NCBI GenBank assembly: GCA_031285245.1
Contig: JAITWN010000155.1
Location: 1 to 6,245, forward strand
From: Chromatiales bacterium
GTDB taxonomy: Bacteria; Pseudomonadota; Gammaproteobacteria; SZUA-140
Reading direction: 5' to 3'
DNA: 6,245 nucleotides
Shown here: in pieces, positions 4,156 to 6,245 of the stretch
How positions within the stretch are numbered: the first letter of the stretch is position 1
Layout: every line of letters begins with the position of its first letter
The notes under the pieces: generated by a model
What the model was told of the DNA's origin: nothing
Databases searched by the model: none
What the model saw: the letters and a program-made list of their open reading frames with translations, nothing else
Translations under genes and position numbers: made by a program

Positions 4156-5260
4156 TACCATCGCCCGTGCCGGCAAGATCAATCTCTTCGATCTCGACCG
4201 GTCCGGCTTGGCGGATTTTCTGGTTTCGCTCGGCGAGAAGCCGTGGCGCGCCTCGCAGTTGATGCAATGGTGTCATCAGCGCGGCGTCGTCGATTTCGAG
4301 GCGATGAGCGATCTCGGCAAAGCGCTGCGCGCCCGTCTCGCTGAGGCGGGCGAATTCGCGTTGCCCGAAGTGGCAATGGCGCAGGCCTCGCGCGATGGTA
4401 CGGTGAAGTGGTTGCTGCGCCTTGCCGATGGCAACGCCATCGAAACCGTCTTCATTCCCGAAGAAGGGCGCGGCACGCTGTGCATCTCATCGCAGGTTGG
4501 TTGCTCGCTCAATTGCAGTTTCTGCTCGACTGCGCGCCAAGGCTATAACCGCAATCTCACCACGGCCGAGATCATCGCGCAGGTGTTCGTCGCGCGCCGT
4601 GATCTCACCGAGCGTGGCCGCGGTGAGCGGCCGATCACCAATGTCGTATTGATGGGCATGGGTGAGCCGCTGCTCAATTTTGATAATGTCGTGCGCGCGA
4701 TTTCGCTGATGCTCGATGATCATGCTTATGGTCTGTCGAAACGCCGCGTGACGCTCAGCACCTCGGGCATCGTGCCGGCGCTCGATCAACTGCGCGAAGT
4801 CATGCCGGTGAGTCTCGCGGTATCACTGCACGCGACCAACGATGCGCTGCGCGATGAGCTGGTGCCGATCAATCGCAAGTATCCGCTCGCCGAACTGCTC
4901 GCGGCCTGCCGGCGTTATGTCGATCGCCAGCCGCGCCGTCGCGTTACCTTCGAGTACGTCATGCTCGCGGGCATTAATGATTCCATCGCCGAAGCGCGCG
5001 CGCTGATTCGTCTGCTGCGCGATGTGCCGTCGAAAATCAATCTCATCCCTTTCAATCCTTTCCCGGGCACGGACTATCGCACCTCCAGTCAGGCTGTCAT
5101 CGATCGTTTTCGCGATGTGTTGATGGAAGCCGGCATCATGACGGTGACGCGGCGTACGCGTGGCGATGATATCGATGCCGCTTGTGGTCAGCTTGCCGGG
5201 CGGGTCATGGATCGTACGCGGCGCAGTGAGCGTATGCGCGGCGCGGGCGAACACGCATGA
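4130..5260 (+). CDS. rlmN: Dual-specificity 23S rRNA/tRNA adenine C2-methyltransferase RlmN (radical SAM)
   Basis: RlmN methylates C2 of A2503 in 23S rRNA and of A37 in some tRNAs, using a [4Fe-4S] cluster and S-adenosylmethionine. From the ATG at 4130 the protein has 376 residues (E. coli 384). The radical-SAM motif CSLNCSFC gives Cys125, Cys129 and Cys132, the E. coli numbers. The methyl-carrying cysteine is Cys352 in DAACGQLAG, and Cys118 is also conserved. Other signatures are GKINLFDL near the N-terminus, MGMGEPLLN, SKRRVTLSTSG, SLHATND and NLIPFNPFPG. The frame stays open upstream to 4013 inside ndk, but that part reads as unrelated sequence, and 4130 gives the Cys numbering of E. coli. 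No clear ribosome site is seen, so coupling to ndk is likely. The stop overlaps the pilW start as ATGA. Confidence 0.95.
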   Translation: MRSAFVPADTIARAGKINLFDLDRSGLADFLVSLGEKPWRASQLMQWCHQRGVVDFEAMSDLGKALRARLAEAGEFALPEVAMAQASRDGTVKWLLRLADGNAIETVFIPEEGRGTLCISSQVGCSLNCSFCSTARQGYNRNLTTAEIIAQVFVARRDLTERGRGERPITNVVLMGMGEPLLNFDNVVRAISLMLDDHAYGLSKRRVTLSTSGIVPALDQLREVMPVSLAVSLHATNDALRDELVPINRKYPLAELLAACRRYVDRQPRRRVTFEYVMLAGINDSIAEARALIRLLRDVPSKINLIPFNPFPGTDYRTSSQAVIDRFRDVLMEAGIMTVTRRTRGDDIDAACGQLAGRVMDRTRRSERMRGAGEHA

Positions 5261-6003
5261 GGCGAGTGTGGCTGTTTGCTGTGCTCGCCTGTGCACTGCT
5301 GCTGTCTGCGTGCGCTAACAAGCCGTCTCAACCTACGCAGAATGAGTCGCCAGCGCTGCTCAACGCACAGCTCGGCTTGAACTATATGCGCCAGGGCAAT
5401 TATGACGTCGCCATGGAGAAGCTCAAACGCGCGCTGGAGCAGGATCCGAATCTGCCTGAAGCGCATCACTACATCGCCGAGCTGTATAAGACGCTACGCA
5501 ACAATGACCTTGCCGAGCAGCATTATCGTCGCGCGTTGAAACTGAGCCCCAATGATGGCGCGCTGCAGAACAACTACGCAGTATTTCTGTGCGACGTCGG
5601 GCGTTATGCCGAAGCTGATGAGCGTTTTGTAAAAGCAGCGCGCACCTCGGACTATCAGCGCCCGGAAGAGGCTTATCAGAATGCGGCGACCTGTGCGCTG
5701 CGTATTCCGGATCGCAAACGCGCCATGGCGTACTTGCGTAGCGCACTCGATATCAATCCGTTGTTGCCGGGCGCGCTCTATCAGATGACGCAGCTCAGCG
5801 TCGACAATGGTGACTATCTACAAGCACGTGCTTTTCTCCAGCGTTTTGAAGCGATCGCGCGCCACACCTCGCTTAGCCTGTGGTGGGGCGTTGCCATCGA
5901 ACGTGAGCTCGGCAATCCCGATGCTGCTGCCGATTATGCGCGCCAGTTGCGTCAGGAGTTTCCGCGTTCGGAGGAAGCCGCGAAATTACGCGAGCTCAAG
6001 TGA
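5257..6003 (+). CDS. pilW: Type IV pilus pilotin lipoprotein PilF/PilW (TPR protein)
   Basis: This family (PilF in Pseudomonas, PilW in Neisseria) is an outer-membrane lipoprotein needed for assembly and membrane localisation of the PilQ secretin, and so for type IV pili. The 248-residue protein starts with a lipoprotein signal: MRR, a hydrophobic stretch, then LLSAC, so Cys19 should be lipidated. Ala20 at +2 gives no inner-membrane retention signal, which fits the outer membrane. TPR repeats follow: about 34-67 (LGLNYMRQGNYDVAMEKLKR), 68-101 (HHYIAELYKTLRNNDLAEQH), about 102-136 (NNYAVFLCDVGRYAEADERF), and further degenerate repeats to about 240. Two cysteines, in VFLC and AATC, lie in the region where I recall the Pseudomonas protein also having cysteines. 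The start overlaps the rlmN stop (ATGA), implying translational coupling. The order rlmN-pilF-rodZ is the usual gammaproteobacterial one. The symbol pilF is equally common. Confidence 0.92.
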   Translation: MRRVWLFAVLACALLLSACANKPSQPTQNESPALLNAQLGLNYMRQGNYDVAMEKLKRALEQDPNLPEAHHYIAELYKTLRNNDLAEQHYRRALKLSPNDGALQNNYAVFLCDVGRYAEADERFVKAARTSDYQRPEEAYQNAATCALRIPDRKRAMAYLRSALDINPLLPGALYQMTQLSVDNGDYLQARAFLQRFEAIARHTSLSLWWGVAIERELGNPDAAADYARQLRQEFPRSEEAAKLRELK

Positions 6004-6005
6004 TC

Positions 6006-6245
6006 ATGCGCAGCAGTGAAAATAATGAAGTAACCCCAACTGCAAGTGCTGCCCAGCCGTCCTCGGGAGCCCGCTTGCGCGCTGCCCGCGAAGCAGCAGG
6101 TATGAGTGTCGAAGCGGTCGCCAGTGGCCTTCGCATTGCGCCGACGCAAATCAGAGCGCTGGAGGCGGATGATCACACAGCTTTCCCGGCGCCCGTTTTC
6201 TTCAGTGGCTATGTTCGCAGCTACGCTCGCTTTCTGAATCTTGAT
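6006..6245 (+). CDS. rodZ: Cytoskeletal protein RodZ, N-terminal part (cut by window end)
   Basis: RodZ is a bitopic inner-membrane protein that links MreB filaments to the cell-wall elongation machinery and supports rod shape. Only the first 80 residues are present. After a short Ser/Thr/Ala-rich head (about 1-20) comes the helix-turn-helix-like domain typical of the family. It includes SGARLRAAREAAGMSVEAVA, then LRIAPTQIRALEADDHTAFP and VFFSGYVRSYARFLNLD, which match the HTH_25 pattern of RodZ. In RodZ this domain binds MreB rather than DNA. The transmembrane segment and periplasmic domain would lie beyond the window. The ATG at 6006 is 2 nt after the pilW stop, with no clear ribosome site, so translation is probably coupled. 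The frame is open to the window edge. In other gammaproteobacteria ispG and hisS follow. Confidence 0.9.
   Translation, partial: MRSSENNEVTPTASAAQPSSGARLRAAREAAGMSVEAVASGLRIAPTQIRALEADDHTAFPAPVFFSGYVRSYARFLNLD

Overview
The window is bacterial, of moderately high G+C, with tightly packed genes all on the + strand. The gene order cysE - iscR - cysteine desulfurase - iscA - ndk - rlmN - pilF/pilW - rodZ is the order I know from Gammaproteobacteria such as Pseudomonas. There it runs cysE-iscRSUA-hscBA-fdx-iscX-ndk-rlmN-pilF-rodZ. The protein sequences also fit a gammaproteobacterium. I cannot name the genus, but the type IV pilus lipoprotein argues for a piliated lineage.

Layout. Positions 1-95 are almost pure G/C homopolymer runs and look like a poor-quality contig end. 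Positions 96-319 hold no convincing gene, only a small palindromic repeat and the leader of cysE. CysE (320-1114) makes O-acetylserine for cysteine synthesis. A promoter covered by a near-consensus IscR type 1 operator (1128-1152) precedes iscR (start reassigned to 1192). A NifS/IscS-type cysteine desulfurase follows, with a TTG start in the same frame as the iscR stop. IscA (start reassigned to 2950) closes the sulfur/Fe-S part. A 450-bp gene-free stretch (3274-3723) follows. It contains three butt-joined hairpins (3298-3516), a separate small palindrome (3536-3562) and a good sigma70-type promoter for ndk. From there ndk, rlmN, pilW and rodZ form a compact operon with overlapping or nearly touching ends; rodZ runs off the right edge.

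How it fits together. CysE supplies cysteine, the desulfurase takes sulfur from it, IscA can carry Fe-S clusters, and IscR senses cluster status through Cys92/Cys98/Cys104/His107. RlmN, downstream, is itself a [4Fe-4S] radical-SAM enzyme. The notable point is what is absent: the scaffold iscU, the chaperones hscB/hscA, ferredoxin and iscX are missing from their usual places. The desulfurase also lacks the C-terminal tail that E. coli IscS uses to dock IscU. The place where hscBA-fdx-iscX would lie is occupied by the palindromic repeat array. That array is the least explained part of the window: two hairpins in opposite orientation share a 29-nt apical core, yet have unrelated outer stems that are each internally base-paired.
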